DNA of 64,000 nucleotides from Marasmitruncus massiliensis (GTDB lineage: Bacteria > Bacillota > Clostridia > Oscillospirales > Ruminococcaceae), in the NCBI RefSeq assembly GCF_900186535.1, contig NZ_FYDE01000004.1:62001-126000 (forward strand), written 5' to 3'. The stretch's first letter is position 1, and each line of letters opens with the position of its first letter. Shown here one piece after another: positions 49,443-59,256 of the stretch. The notes beneath the pieces were generated by a model. That model saw nothing but the letters and a program-made list of their open reading frames with translations. It did not search any database and was not told the origin of the DNA. The position numbers were made by a program, and so were the translations under genes.

Positions 49443-50190
49443 AATCGATATTGCCACGCTATTTCCGGAAATGTGCGAAGCCGTCCTGTCGGCCAGTATC
49501 ATCGGCAGGGCGCGCAAGGCGGGCTATCTGGATATTGCGTGTTTTCATATCAGGGATTACACGGCGGACAAGCACCGCAATGTGGACGACACCCCGTATG
49601 GGCCGGGGAAAGGGATGCTGATGCAGGCAGACCCGATGTACCGCACCTGGGAAGCCGCCTGCGCCCGGCGCGGCGGAAGGCCGCATGTCATTTACATGAC
49701 GCCGCAGGGGAAAACCCTGACGCAGGAACGCGCCAAAGAACTTTCACAGATGGAACATCTGTATATCATGTGCGGGCACTACGAGGGCGTTGACCAGCGG
49801 GTGATCGATGAAATTGTGGATGAGGAACTTTCCATCGGCGATTATGTCCTGACAGGCGGCGAACTGGGAGCGCTGGTATTGGCCGACTGCGTGGGGCGGC
49901 TTTGCCCCGGCGTTCTGGCGGATGAAAGCTGTTTTACCGAGGAGAGCCATTGGGACGGCCTGCTGGAGTATCCCCAGTATACCAAACCGGCGGTTTGGCA
50001 CGGCGCCGCGGTCCCCGAAATCATCACCAACGGCAACCATGCGGCGATTGCGCGGTGGCGCCGGGAAATGTCCTTAAAAACTACATTTGAGAAAAGGCCG
50101 GAACTGCTGGAAAAGGCGGCGCTCAATGAAAAGGACAAGTGGTATCTGCGGACCATCGGCTGGACGGAACAAACGGAAAAAGAGCCCTGA
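49435..50190 (+). CDS. trmD: tRNA (guanine-37-N1)-methyltransferase TrmD
   Basis: 251 residues, SPOUT fold: DDTPYGPGKGMLMQADPM, YMTPQGKTL, LYIMCGHYEGVDQRVID and the cofactor knot SIGDYVLTGGELGALVLAD. ATG 49435 overlaps the rimM stop by eight bases and fits the family start MLKIDIATLFPEM. A longer frame upstream is a rimM shadow. Confidence 0.95.
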   Translation: MLKIDIATLFPEMCEAVLSASIIGRARKAGYLDIACFHIRDYTADKHRNVDDTPYGPGKGMLMQADPMYRTWEAACARRGGRPHVIYMTPQGKTLTQERAKELSQMEHLYIMCGHYEGVDQRVIDEIVDEELSIGDYVLTGGELGALVLADCVGRLCPGVLADESCFTEESHWDGLLEYPQYTKPAVWHGAAVPEIITNGNHAAIARWRREMSLKTTFEKRPELLEKAALNEKDKWYLRTIGWTEQTEKEP

Positions 50191-50239
50191 CACCTTGCCC
50201 GTTTGCTGTGAATTGACATCTTGAAAGGGGAATTGTGTT

Positions 50240-50980
50240 GTGGGAACAGTTGTAAATGCGATTGGTGTCATACTGGGCGGCCTGATTGGCCTGCTGATAC
50301 GGCGCGGGCTGCCGGAAAAGGTGGAGCAGACCGCGATGAAGCTGCTGGGGCTTTCGGTGCTGATTATCGGGCTGAACGGAGTGATCACGGCCATGATCAC
50401 CGTTGGCAGCGACGGAAAGCTGTCCTCTTCCGGGTCCCTGCTGCTGATTGCCAGCATAGTGATCGGAGGCGTGCTCGGCGAATGCTGGGATCTTGACGGA
50501 AAACTTGTGCGGGGCGGTAAATGGATCGAACAGAAATTTGGCAAAGAAGGGTTTGCCAAAGGATTTATCAATGCGTCGCTGGTTTTTTGCGTCGGCGCAA
50601 TGGCAATCGTCGGATCGCTGGCGGACGGGCTGTCAGGAGACAGCAGTATTTTGTTTATCAAAACTATGCTGGACTTTATCTGCTCGGTCATTCTGGGTTC
50701 TACGCTGGGTTTTGGAGTGATCTTCTCCTTTATCCCGGTTGTGCTCTATCAGGGGGCCATTACCTTGTTTGCCGGTGTATTGTCTCCGCTGATCTCCGAT
50801 TCGCTGCTCGGCAGTATCTGCATGGTGGGCTATACCATTGTGCTGTGCATCGGTATTAATTTTTTGGAGTTTACAACCATTCGTACAGCGAATTTATTAC
50901 CGGCACTGCTAGTCCCGGTCATTTATGAGATAATGAAGCCATTGCTGCATGCAATTGCGGCGGGATTTTCGGCTTTTTAA
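50240..50980 (+). CDS. DUF554 family membrane protein
   Basis: 246 residues with about six hydrophobic segments. The family opening GTVVNAIGVILGGLIGLLI and the blocks SLVFCVGAMAIVGSLADGLSG and STLGFGVIFSFIPVVLYQGAI are recognisable. AAAGGGG precedes GTG 50240. YdfK-like proteins of this family have no firm function. Confidence 0.85.
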   Translation: MGTVVNAIGVILGGLIGLLIRRGLPEKVEQTAMKLLGLSVLIIGLNGVITAMITVGSDGKLSSSGSLLLIASIVIGGVLGECWDLDGKLVRGGKWIEQKFGKEGFAKGFINASLVFCVGAMAIVGSLADGLSGDSSILFIKTMLDFICSVILGSTLGFGVIFSFIPVVLYQGAITLFAGVLSPLISDSLLGSICMVGYTIVLCIGINFLEFTTIRTANLLPALLVPVIYEIMKPLLHAIAAGFSAF

Positions 50981-51126
50981 AGGGTTTCATGCGACGAATA
51001 CAGATATGTTGCTGTAATTGTTGAAAACTTTATAGTTATCCTGCACAATTGCAGCAGAATAGCCTTTCAATGATATGGGAAACAAGCAGAAAAAAATCGC
51101 AAAACGGAAATCTGTCCTAAAAAACG

Positions 51127-51155
51127 TTGACGCTTTCCGGAAATCCGCTTATAAT
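51127..51155 (+). promoter_or_regulatory. Promoter of the HPr gene
   Basis: -35 TTGACG, 17-bp spacer, -10 TATAAT. The stretch 50981-51126 is otherwise empty. Confidence 0.8.
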
Positions 51156-51210
51156 AGTACCATGGTTTGAAAACAATTGCGTGATTTTATAGAAATAGGA
51201 GCGTATCAAA

Positions 51211-51474
51211 ATGTTTGTGAAAGAAGTCGCCGTACAGAATCAAGTTGGTCTGCATGCACGTCCTGCAACATTTTTCATTCAGAAGGCCAATGAATACAAA
51301 TCCTCTATCTGGGTGGAAAAAGAGGAACGCCGTGTCAATGCGAAGAGCCTTTTGGGCGTTCTTTCTCTGGGCATTGTCGGTGGCACAAATATCCGGATTA
51401 TTGCGGATGGTTCCGATGAGCAAGCTGCGGTTGATGGTCTTGTAAAGCTTGTGGAATCCGGTTTCACTGAGTAG
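51211..51474 (+). CDS. ptsH: Phosphocarrier protein HPr
   Basis: 87 residues. H15 in GLHARPAT is the PEP-dependent phosphorylation site, and S46 in NAKSLLGVLSLG is the HPr-kinase site, so this is true HPr and not Crh. No ptsI is adjacent. TAGGAG precedes the ATG. Confidence 0.9.
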   Translation: MFVKEVAVQNQVGLHARPATFFIQKANEYKSSIWVEKEERRVNAKSLLGVLSLGIVGGTNIRIIADGSDEQAAVDGLVKLVESGFTE

Positions 51475-51494
51475 TTTTTGCGCTTTCGAGTCAG

Positions 51495-51529
51495 GATGCA
51501 CCGTTTGATTATCAGGCGGTGCATCTTTT
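51495..51529 (+). terminator. Terminator after the HPr gene
   Basis: GATGCACCG and CGGTGCATC around a 13-nt loop, then TTTTC. Confidence 0.7.
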
Positions 51530-51574
51530 CATTTCTTCAAGACACAACCCTTGGCGTTGGAGGTGTGTGAGACC

Positions 51575-53410
51575 ATGGACAATCCGCGTCTGCCGTTTTT
51601 GGCGGAAAAGGCGCATAAGCTGCCGCTGTTGCCCGGTGTCTATATCATGAAAAACAAAGCGGGCGACATCATTTATATCGGCAAGGCGAAAGCCCTGAAG
51701 AACCGTGTCAGCAGCTATTTCCGCGCGGTGGAAAAGCATCTGCCGAAGGTCTACCAGATGGTCAGCCATGTTTATGATTTTGACTATATCGTGACCGACA
51801 GTGAGTTTGAGGCGCTGGTTCTGGAGTGCAGCATGATCAAGCTGCACACCCCGAAATATAATATCCTGCTGAAGGATGACAAGGGGTATTCCTATATCAA
51901 AATTGCCCCCAGAGAATTCAGCCGTATCCGGCAGACCTTTCAGCGTGACGATGACGACGCGGAATATATCGGTCCGTACATTTCCTCGTTTGTGGTCAGT
52001 GAGACTGTGGATGAGGTGAATCGTGCGTTTATGCTGCCGACCTGCAACCGGAAATTCCCGCAGGAATTCGGCAAAGGGCGGCCCTGCCTTAATTTTCATA
52101 TTAAACGCTGCATGGGAGTCTGCCGCGGAAAAATTTCAAAGGCCGAGTACGACGAGATTATCGAACAGGCGAGAGAATATATTAAAGGCGGCAGTGCGCA
52201 GAGCATTGAACTGCTGAACCGCCGCATGGCGGAATACGCGGAATCGATGCAGTTTGAAAAAGCGGCGCAGCTTCGTGACCGCATCCGCGCCATCAGCCGC
52301 ATCAACGAGTCCCAGAAGGTGGTTTTCACCAGCGTTGCCAATCAGGATGTCATCGCGCTGCAGCGAAGCGACAGCGACACCTGCGCGGTGGTGCTGAAAT
52401 TCCGGGGGGAGCGGCTGGTGGACAAGCAGGATTTCCTGCTGGGGGCTGTGGACGATCTGGACGCGGCGAGGCTGGAATTCCTGCTGCGCTATTATACGAC
52501 CAGACAGGACATCCCCAAAAAGATTCAGCTGGACGGCGGTATCGAGGATATCGAAATTGCATCCCGCCTGCTTTCTGAGCAGGCAGGAACCAAGGTGGAG
52601 GTGCGCATCCCACAGCGCGGGGAACAGCTGAAGCTGGTGGAGATGGCAAAAAAGAACGCCGCGGAGCGCCTTTCCCAGAAATCCCAGCGCACCGGCCGTG
52701 AGGTGGCCGCGCTGGACGAGCTGGCGCGCCTGCTCGGGCTGGAAAAACCGCCTGTCTATATCGAATCCTATGATATCTCCAATATCGGCTCGGAAACGGT
52801 TGTGGCCGGTATGGTGGTTTTTGAAAACGGGCGGCCTCTGCGTAAATGCTACCGCAAATTCAACATCAAAACGGTCGCCGGCACCGACGATTACGCAAGC
52901 ATGAGCGAGGTGCTTCAAAGGCGGTTCCAGCGTTATCTGGACCCGGAGCAGCAGGACGAGGCGTTTGACCGCCTGCCCGATCTGATTTTGCTGGACGGCG
53001 GAAAGGGGCATGTTTCCACGATTGTGCCCATGCTTGCGCAGATGGGAATCCATGTGCCGGTTTTTGGTATGGTCAAGGATGACAAGCACAGAACACGCGC
53101 GATTGCGCGTACCGGCGGAGAGATCGCTATCTCTTCCCACCGCAGCGCTTTTACTTTGGTCTCTACCATTCAGGATGAGGTGCATCGCTATTCAATCTCT
53201 TTTTCGAGGGCGAAGCATCAGAAGAGCTCGTTTGAGCTTTCCCTGACCCAATGCCCCGGAATCGGAAAAACAAGGGCGGCAGAAATTTATAAACAGTTTA
53301 AAACCGCAAAGGCCATCCGGGAGGCTTCTTCGGAGCAGCTTGCTCAGGTGAAAGGAGTTTCCATGCCCGCGGCAAGGAAATTATATGAATTTCTGCATGG
53401 GGAAGATTGA
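51575..53410 (+). CDS. uvrC: Excinuclease ABC subunit C
   Basis: 611 residues. GIY-YIG nuclease (GVYIMKNKAGDIIYIGKAK), UVR domain (MAEYAESMQFEKAAQLRDRI), RNase-H-like second nuclease (YIESYDISNIGSETVVAGMV, LILLDGGKGH) and C-terminal HhH pair (CPGIGKTRAAEIYKQF). It makes both incisions in nucleotide excision repair. ATG 51575 is chosen, with GGAGG about 11 bases before. No LexA box was found upstream. Confidence 0.96.
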   Translation: MDNPRLPFLAEKAHKLPLLPGVYIMKNKAGDIIYIGKAKALKNRVSSYFRAVEKHLPKVYQMVSHVYDFDYIVTDSEFEALVLECSMIKLHTPKYNILLKDDKGYSYIKIAPREFSRIRQTFQRDDDDAEYIGPYISSFVVSETVDEVNRAFMLPTCNRKFPQEFGKGRPCLNFHIKRCMGVCRGKISKAEYDEIIEQAREYIKGGSAQSIELLNRRMAEYAESMQFEKAAQLRDRIRAISRINESQKVVFTSVANQDVIALQRSDSDTCAVVLKFRGERLVDKQDFLLGAVDDLDAARLEFLLRYYTTRQDIPKKIQLDGGIEDIEIASRLLSEQAGTKVEVRIPQRGEQLKLVEMAKKNAAERLSQKSQRTGREVAALDELARLLGLEKPPVYIESYDISNIGSETVVAGMVVFENGRPLRKCYRKFNIKTVAGTDDYASMSEVLQRRFQRYLDPEQQDEAFDRLPDLILLDGGKGHVSTIVPMLAQMGIHVPVFGMVKDDKHRTRAIARTGGEIAISSHRSAFTLVSTIQDEVHRYSISFSRAKHQKSSFELSLTQCPGIGKTRAAEIYKQFKTAKAIREASSEQLAQVKGVSMPAARKLYEFLHGED

Positions 53411-53551
53411 CAAAAAGGCGCAAAAAAAGGATAATAGAGGCATTGCAGCAATCTTTTTTAAAAATCTTTTTTATAGTTTCCGCTGCGTTTTTCCAAACTG
53501 TCTGGATAAAATAAACAGGAAAAACCTTTAGAGAAAACCAGGAGAAGAACT

Positions 53552-54103
53552 ATGAGAGTAATCACCGGAACAGCGCGCAACGCGCGTCTGGAAGCGCCGG
53601 AAGGGCTTACCACCCGCCCGACTTCCGATATGGCAAAGGAAGCGATCTTCAGCATTCTTCATTTTGATTTGGAGCAGGCCGCCGTGCTGGATTTATTTGC
53701 CGGCAGCGGGCAGCTGGGCATTGAGGCGCTTTCACGCGGGGCGAAGTCCTGTATTTTTGTGGATACCTCGCGCGAGGCGCAGGAGGTCATCCGCCGCAAC
53801 CTCGCCGCAACCAAGCTGTCGCCCCAAGCGCGCGTGGCCGCCATGGAAGCCTCCGCGTTTCTGAACGGAACATCGGAGCGGTTTGATATCGCTCTCCTCG
53901 ACCCGCCGTACGGGCAGGACTTGATTCCGGCTGTGCTGCCAAAGCTGGCGGAAAAGATGAAGGACAGCGGCATCATTGTCTGTGAGAGTGAGCGCGGCGA
54001 AACCCTGCCGGAACGGGCGGGGGATTTTTGCGTTTTAAAAATCTACCGGTATGGCAAAGCCAAAATCACCACCTATAAAAAGCAACAGGAAGAGGGAAAA
54101 TGA
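53552..54103 (+). CDS. rsmD: 16S rRNA (guanine-966-N2)-methyltransferase RsmD
   Basis: 183 residues. MRVITGTARNARLEAPEG start, SAM-binding LDLFAGSGQLGIEALSRGA and catalytic LLDPPYG. AGGAGAAG precedes the ATG. The stop directly abuts coaD. Confidence 0.94.
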   Translation: MRVITGTARNARLEAPEGLTTRPTSDMAKEAIFSILHFDLEQAAVLDLFAGSGQLGIEALSRGAKSCIFVDTSREAQEVIRRNLAATKLSPQARVAAMEASAFLNGTSERFDIALLDPPYGQDLIPAVLPKLAEKMKDSGIIVCESERGETLPERAGDFCVLKIYRYGKAKITTYKKQQEEGK

Positions 54104-54616
54104 ATGGAGCGAATCGCAATCTGCCCCGGCAGCTTTGACCCGATCACCAATGGGCATGAAGACATCATCCGCCGGGCCAGCCTGCTGTTCGACAGGGTGA
54201 TTGTCGTGGTGGCGCCCAACGCCGTCAAGCATCCGGTATTTTCGGTGGATGAGCGTGTTGCGTTGATCCAGACTGTCTGCGGGAACATTCCCAATGTAGA
54301 GGTGGACAAGTTTGACGGGCTTTTGGTGGATTATGTCAGGCAGAAATCCGCCTGCGCCATCGTGAAAGGCCTGCGGGCCGTCAGTGACTTTGATTACGAA
54401 TTCCAGATGGCGCTTGCCAATAAAAAAATGATGCCTTATGCGGAAACGGTGTTTTTGACACCCAGCAGCGACAATATGTATCTTTCCTCGAGCCTGGTGC
54501 GGCAAATCGCGCAGTACGGCGGGGATATCAGCGGATTTGTGCCCCGCTCGGTGCTCAAACCGATTTTGGTGCGTATGTGTCCCGGCGAGGACATTCAAAA
54601 TAAACTGATCATCTAG
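54104..54616 (+). CDS. coaD: Phosphopantetheine adenylyltransferase
   Basis: 170 residues. CPGSFDPITNGHEDII carries the TxGH nucleotidyl-transfer motif, and YLSSSLVRQIAQYGGDI the ISSTxVR-like block. It catalyses the penultimate step of coenzyme A synthesis. The rsmD-coaD pair is widely conserved. Confidence 0.95.
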   Translation: MERIAICPGSFDPITNGHEDIIRRASLLFDRVIVVVAPNAVKHPVFSVDERVALIQTVCGNIPNVEVDKFDGLLVDYVRQKSACAIVKGLRAVSDFDYEFQMALANKKMMPYAETVFLTPSSDNMYLSSSLVRQIAQYGGDISGFVPRSVLKPILVRMCPGEDIQNKLII

Positions 54617-54632
54617 TGAGGAGTGAATGGTA

Positions 54633-55088
54633 ATGAATATTGATGAAATACTGGATGTGATTGACGAACTGCTCGACCGCTCCTGGAGCCTGCCGCTTTC
54701 CGGCGGAAGGTGTGTTGTGGACGCTGACAAGGTAAGAGATCTGATTGACGACATCCGCCTGAATATCCCTGCCGAAATCAAGCAGGCCAAGGCGATCGTT
54801 TCCGACCGTACCGATATTATAGAGAGCGCCAAGAAAGAGGCCGAACAGGTGGTCCGGAAAGCCGAGGAACGCGCGCGCAGCCTTGTTTCACAGGAAGAGG
54901 TTGTGAAAGCGGCGCAGGCAAAGGCATCCGAAATCCTCTCCCAGGCACAGATGAAGTCGCGGGAAATCCGTCAGGCCGCGCAGGAATTTTCCGACAACTG
55001 CCTGCTCAAAACCGAGGAGGTGCTTGTTAAATCGCTTACGGAGATCAAGGCGACCAGGCAGGCATTCCGTAACGCTACCAGCCGCTGA
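54633..55088 (+). CDS. Coiled-coil protein, DivIVA-like in appearance
   Basis: 151 residues. After a short globular start (NIDEILDVIDELLDRSWSLP) a continuous charged helix runs from about residue 45 to the end, with AKKEAEQVVRKAEERARSLV and AQMKSREIRQAAQEFSDNCL heptads. GAGGAG ten bases before favours ATG 54633 over 54627. Similar small proteins follow coaD in many Clostridia. A role in division-site or membrane scaffolding is a guess from the coiled coil. Confidence 0.7.
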   Translation: MNIDEILDVIDELLDRSWSLPLSGGRCVVDADKVRDLIDDIRLNIPAEIKQAKAIVSDRTDIIESAKKEAEQVVRKAEERARSLVSQEEVVKAAQAKASEILSQAQMKSREIRQAAQEFSDNCLLKTEEVLVKSLTEIKATRQAFRNATSR

Positions 55089-55091
55089 CAG

Positions 55092-55116
55092 AAAAGGAGG
55101 GGGAACCCTCCTTTTT
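55092..55116 (+). terminator. Terminator before recA
   Basis: AAAAGGAGGG, GGAA loop, CCCTCCTTTTT. Confidence 0.8.
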
Positions 55117-55181
55117 CATGTGGCCCTCGGGATTTGCGCTGTCCACCACAAAAATATGCCAAATAAAATCGGATAATCATT

Positions 55182-55195
55182 AGAACAAATGTTCC
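55182..55195 (+). promoter_or_regulatory. LexA (SOS) box of recA
   Basis: AGAACAAATGTTCC fits GAAC-N4-GTTC. It shares its first twelve bases with the first box of the Y-family polymerase gene at 4220. Confidence 0.85.
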
Positions 55196-55203
55196 GATTC
55201 GCT

Positions 55204-55231
55204 TGCTTTTTACACCCGAACCATGTATAAT
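55204..55231 (+). promoter_or_regulatory. Promoter of recA
   Basis: -35 TTGCTT, 16-bp spacer, -10 TATAAT, just downstream of the LexA box. Confidence 0.75.
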
Positions 55232-55266
55232 ACGGATATGTATGATGAATATGGAGGGTATCAGCG

Positions 55267-56415
55267 ATGGCGGATAAAAAATCGGGCCCGGTAACTGAGC
55301 GTAAAACAAACTTTACGTCGGAGGACAAACAAAAGGCACTGGAGACGGCGCTCGGCCAGATTGAAAAGCAGTTCGGCAAGGGCGCAGTGATGAAGCTGGG
55401 ACAGAACAGCACGCTGAATGTGGAGTCGATTTCCACCGGTTCGCTGTCTCTTGATCTGGCGCTTGGAATCGGCGGCGTTCCCAAAGGGCGCATTATTGAA
55501 ATCTTTGGACCGGAAAGCTCCGGTAAAACGACGGTGGCCCTCCATGTCGTCGCAGAGGCGCAAAAAGCGGGCGGCGACGCTGTTTTTATTGATGTGGAAC
55601 ATGCTCTGGACCCTGTTTATGCACAGGCGCTTGGAGTTGATATTGATTCCCTTCTGGTTTCCCAGCCGGATACCGGCGAACAGACTTTGGAAATCGCCGA
55701 AGCGCTGGTGCGTTCCGGCGCGATTGACGTCGTGGTCATCGACTCGGTCGCGGCCATGGTAACCAAAGCGGAAATTGAGGGGGAAATGGGCGAAAGCCAC
55801 GTGGGCGTGCAGGCAAGGCTGATGTCGCAGGCGCTGCGCAAGTTGACCGGCGCAATCAGCAAATCCAACTGCATTGTAATTTTTATCAACCAGTTGCGTG
55901 AAAAGATCGGCGTGATGTACGGCAATCCCGAAACGACCCCCGGCGGGCGGGCGCTGAAATTTTACGCTTCGGTGCGGCTGGATGTCCGCCGCATTGAAAC
56001 GCTGAAAAACGGAACCGAGATGATCGGCAACCGGACGCGCGTCAAAGTGGTGAAAAACAAGGTGGCGCCGCCCTTCAAAGAAGCGGAATTCGACATCATG
56101 TACGGTACCGGTATTTCCAAGGTGGGGGAAATTCTTGATCTGGCTGTCCGTCTTGAAATCATCAACCGCAGCGGCACCTGGTTCAATTACGGCGAGGTGC
56201 GTTTGGGACAGGGACGGGATAATGCAAAGACCTTTTTAAGGGATAATCCTGAAATTGCCGCGGAGATAGAGACAAAGGTCCGCTCGAATGCGGATCAGCT
56301 GATCAAGTCCTCGAAGGCGGCAGCCGGGAAAAAACCTGTGAAAGTCGGTTCTGCGCTGGCAGAGGATGCCCCGTCTGCGCCGTCGGTCAATATTGATGTC
56401 GAAGCGGACGATTAA
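55267..56415 (+). CDS. recA: Recombinase RecA
   Basis: 382 residues. Walker [26 protein letters not shown]-type opening, [20 protein letters not shown], the L1/L2 loop regions ([40 protein letters not shown]). It coats single-stranded DNA, drives strand exchange and triggers LexA self-cleavage. GGAGGG precedes the ATG. recX follows two bases on. Confidence 0.97.
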   Translation: MADKKSGPVTERKTNFTSEDKQKALETALGQIEKQFGKGAVMKLGQNSTLNVESISTGSLSLDLALGIGGVPKGRIIEIFGPESSGKTTVALHVVAEAQKAGGDAVFIDVEHALDPVYAQALGVDIDSLLVSQPDTGEQTLEIAEALVRSGAIDVVVIDSVAAMVTKAEIEGEMGESHVGVQARLMSQALRKLTGAISKSNCIVIFINQLREKIGVMYGNPETTPGGRALKFYASVRLDVRRIETLKNGTEMIGNRTRVKVVKNKVAPPFKEAEFDIMYGTGISKVGEILDLAVRLEIINRSGTWFNYGEVRLGQGRDNAKTFLRDNPEIAAEIETKVRSNADQLIKSSKAAAGKKPVKVGSALAEDAPSAPSVNIDVEADD

Positions 56416-56417
56416 CC

Positions 56418-57017
56418 ATGCGGATCACTGACTTTAAAAAAACCAAGCAGGGCAGGATCGCGCTGTTTGCGGACGGCGGGTTTCTGTTCAGCGTACATCC
56501 GGATACGTTTGCGTCGATGGGGCTTTGTGTGGGCAGCGAGCTTGACGAGGATGCCCTTCGAGAGCTGGAAGCGGAGACGGAGCTGAAAAAAGCAAAAGAT
56601 AAAGCGCTCACGCTGCTTTCCTATAAGGAATATACCACGCATCAGCTGGAAGACCGGCTGTTGCGGCATGTGCAGGACGACGCGGCGCAGCAGGCAGTCC
56701 ACAGGATGGAAGAACTGGGGCTGCTTGACGACGACGATTATGCAGTCCGCTTTGCCCGGGATCTTTCGCAGCGCAAACAGTTTGGCATTTTGCGGATCAG
56801 GCAGGAGATGCGCCGCCGCGGACTATCCGAAGAACAGATCAGCTACGCGGTCTCTCTGCTGGAGGATAACCCGGAGGAGCAGGTGCGGGAACTGCTGGAG
56901 AAAAAGTACCCGGCGGCGTGGGAAGACGAGAAGGTAAAAAGGCGCGCATTTTCCGCAATGGTGCGAATGGGCTATCGTACCGAGGATATTCGCAGAGTTT
57001 TGCGCATAAAAGAATAG
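56418..57017 (+). CDS. recX: Regulatory protein RecX
   Basis: 199 residues of three-helix repeats: ALTLLSYKEYTTHQLEDRLL, LGLLDDDDYAVRFARDL, GILRIRQEMRRRGLSEEQI. It binds in the RecA filament groove and modulates RecA. It starts three bases after the recA stop. Confidence 0.93.
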   Translation: MRITDFKKTKQGRIALFADGGFLFSVHPDTFASMGLCVGSELDEDALRELEAETELKKAKDKALTLLSYKEYTTHQLEDRLLRHVQDDAAQQAVHRMEELGLLDDDDYAVRFARDLSQRKQFGILRIRQEMRRRGLSEEQISYAVSLLEDNPEEQVRELLEKKYPAAWEDEKVKRRAFSAMVRMGYRTEDIRRVLRIKE

Positions 57018-57041
57018 TAAGGATATGAAATGGAGAAGATA

Positions 57042-58364
57042 ATGGCAATCAAAGTTGGAATGGTTTCCCTCGGCTGTTCAAAAAATCAGGTGGATGCAGA
57101 ACTGCTGCTTGCGCTCGTGGTGAAGGGCGGTTATGAAATCTGCACAAACCCGGAGCAGTGCGACGTGGTAATTATCAATACCTGCGGATTTATTGAGGAC
57201 GCGAAAAAAGAAAGCATTGAGAATATCCTCGAGTTCTGTCAGATGAAAAACGAGGGGAAAATCAAGGTGGTCGCGGTTACCGGATGTCTGGCTGAACGCT
57301 ACCGCGACCAGGTGGCCGGAGAAATTCCGGAAGCAGACGTCGTGCTCGGTATCGGCAGAAATGCGGACATTGCCGGGGCCATCGATGCCGCGCTCCATGG
57401 TAAAAAAACCGTGGCGTTCGGTGAAAAGAATGCTTTGCCGCTGGAGGGAGAACGCATCCTTGCCAACCAGCCGTTTTACGCTTATCTGAAGGTGGCGGAC
57501 GGCTGCGACAACCGGTGTTCCTACTGTGCCATTCCGCTGATCCGCGGCAATTTCCGTTCACGCCCTGTCGGGCAGGTTGTAGAAGAAGCGAAAAGACTGG
57601 CGGCGCGCGGGGTTACCGAGCTGAATGTTGTCGCGCAGGATACTACGCGCTATGGAGAGGATTTATACGGCAGGCTGATGCTGCCGGAGCTTCTGGAAGC
57701 GCTGTGTGAAATTGACGGGATCAGGTGGGTCCGCGTGCTGTACTGCTACCCGGATCGTATTACCGACCGCCTGCTGGACGTGATGGCAAAGGAAGAAAAG
57801 GTTGTCAAATATATGGATATTCCCATTCAGCATGTCAGCGGACGCATTCTCAGGCTGATGAACCGGCGCGGTGGCGCGCAAAGCCTGGAGAGTCTGATGA
57901 GAAAGATCCGGGAGAAAATCCCCGGCGTTGTGCTCAGAACCACGATGATTACCGGGTTCCCGACGGAAAGCGAAGAGGACTTTGCCGAGATGATCGAATT
58001 TATCAGAAAAGTTAAATTTGAGCGTCTGGGATGCTTCGCTTATTCCTGTGAGGAAGATACGCCGGCTTATGAGATGGACGGCCAAATCGACGAGGAGGTC
58101 AAACGGCGCCGCGCGGATCTGGTCATGGAGACGCAGTACCCCATTGTGGAGGCCTTCAATCAGAGCCAGATCGGGCGTGTCCTGACGGTTGCCGTGGAAG
58201 GGCATGAAAGAAATGTTTATTATGGGCGCAGCTATATGGATGCCCCCGATATTGATACCAGGGTTTATTTCACAAGCAGCAAGAAACCGCGTATCGGCGA
58301 TTATGTAGAGGTGGAAGTTACCGGTACGGAAGAATATGATCTGGCAGGAAAGGCGCTGGAGTAA
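57042..58364 (+). CDS. rimO: Ribosomal protein S12 methylthiotransferase RimO
   Basis: 440 residues. UPF0004 domain with its three cluster cysteines (SLGCSKNQVDAE, NTCGFIEDAKKES, TGCLAERY), radical SAM CDNRCSYC, and a C-terminal TRAM domain. GGAGAA favours ATG 57042 over 57030. It modifies Asp of S12 at the decoding centre. It is one base from pgsA. Confidence 0.95.
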   Translation: MAIKVGMVSLGCSKNQVDAELLLALVVKGGYEICTNPEQCDVVIINTCGFIEDAKKESIENILEFCQMKNEGKIKVVAVTGCLAERYRDQVAGEIPEADVVLGIGRNADIAGAIDAALHGKKTVAFGEKNALPLEGERILANQPFYAYLKVADGCDNRCSYCAIPLIRGNFRSRPVGQVVEEAKRLAARGVTELNVVAQDTTRYGEDLYGRLMLPELLEALCEIDGIRWVRVLYCYPDRITDRLLDVMAKEEKVVKYMDIPIQHVSGRILRLMNRRGGAQSLESLMRKIREKIPGVVLRTTMITGFPTESEEDFAEMIEFIRKVKFERLGCFAYSCEEDTPAYEMDGQIDEEVKRRRADLVMETQYPIVEAFNQSQIGRVLTVAVEGHERNVYYGRSYMDAPDIDTRVYFTSSKKPRIGDYVEVEVTGTEEYDLAGKALE

Positions 58365-58365
58365 T

Positions 58366-58941
58366 ATGAATTTACCGAATAAGCTCACTGTGCTGAGGAT
58401 GGCGTTGATTCCGGTGTTTCTGGTTTTTGTGATGTTTTACACAATACCGCATAACTATCTGTGGGCCGCTGTGATATTTGCCGCGGCTTCCTTTACGGAT
58501 TATCTCGACGGGCATATTGCCCGGAGGGACCATTTGGTAACGGATTTCGGCAAGCTAATGGACCCCCTGGCCGATAAGCTGCTGATCTGCTCCGCAATGG
58601 TGTTTTTTGTGGGAATCGGATGGGCAACCTCTCTGGCGGTATTTATTATTTTGGCGCGGGAGTTTCTGGTGACTTCTGTGCGGCTGATCGCCGCCGAGCA
58701 TGGCAGGGTGATTGCCGCCGACAGATGGGGCAAGCTGAAAACGGTGTTCCAGATTATCTGGGTGCTGTTCACGCTCCTCACCATGTGGACGGCGCACAGC
58801 CTGCTTGACCCGTCTGCTATACCTCCCGCGTGGATGGTTTACGGCGTGTTAATCCTGGAATGGGTTGTTGTGCTGCTGACGGTCTTTTCCGGATTCAATT
58901 ATATCTGGAAAAACAGGGAGCTGTTTTCTGATGCAAAATAG
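58366..58941 (+). CDS. pgsA: CDP-diacylglycerol-glycerol-3-phosphate 3-phosphatidyltransferase
   Basis: 191 residues, four to five membrane helices. The CDP-alcohol phosphotransferase signature is DYLDGHIARRDHLVTDFGKL followed by MDPLADK. It makes phosphatidylglycerol phosphate. ATG 58366 follows the rimO stop by one base; the longer frame begins inside rimO. Confidence 0.94.
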   Translation: MNLPNKLTVLRMALIPVFLVFVMFYTIPHNYLWAAVIFAAASFTDYLDGHIARRDHLVTDFGKLMDPLADKLLICSAMVFFVGIGWATSLAVFIILAREFLVTSVRLIAAEHGRVIAADRWGKLKTVFQIIWVLFTLLTMWTAHSLLDPSAIPPAWMVYGVLILEWVVVLLTVFSGFNYIWKNRELFSDAK

Positions 58942-58953
58942 TGCGGTTGGCAC

Positions 58954-58982
58954 TTGCATTTAGTGAACGAATATGGTATAGT
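58954..58982 (+). promoter_or_regulatory. Promoter of the T-box leader
   Basis: -35 TTGCAT, 17-bp spacer, -10 TATAGT. Confidence 0.65.
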
Positions 58983-58989
58983 TTGCATA

Positions 58990-59256
58990 GAATAAAAAGG
59001 GGAAAATTCCCCTGTGTAAGAGGCGCTGACCGGGAGAAGTATCCGTTGGCTCCCCGCACCAGAGAAGACGCGTCACCGGCTGAAAACGCGTCTGGCGGGA
59101 AAAATGGAGAAGTGCGCCCGTGAGCTTGCCGCTTGAAAGGCGATAGAAGCTGAGTATGGCGGTACGTGACCCGCGTTAAGGGATTGAGCGATAAATTCGA
59201 AGTGGAACCGCGGATTCTTCCGCCTTCGTCCGAAAAACACGGACGAAGGCGTTTTT
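58990..59256 (+). promoter_or_regulatory. T-box riboswitch, probably cysteine-specific
   Basis: The T-box core AAGTGGAACCGCGG is at 59200-59213. A terminator follows (CGCCTTCGTCC, 9-nt loop, GGACGAAGGCG, TTTTT; 59221-59256), and its upstream arm can pair alternatively with the T-box. Stem I spans about 59003-59119, closed by GGCGC/GCGCC, with the GAGAAGTA turn on its 5' side. TGC at 59113-59115 on the 3' side is the likely specifier codon (Cys). Uncharged tRNA-Cys would allow transcription into cysE and cysS. Confidence 0.9.

Noticed and set aside
51211-51474. Crh instead of HPr
   Set aside because: His15 is present in GLHARPAT; Crh lacks it.
51530-51574. SOS box before uvrC
   Set aside because: No GAAC-N4-GTTC site was found in the short spacer or in the region before the HPr gene.
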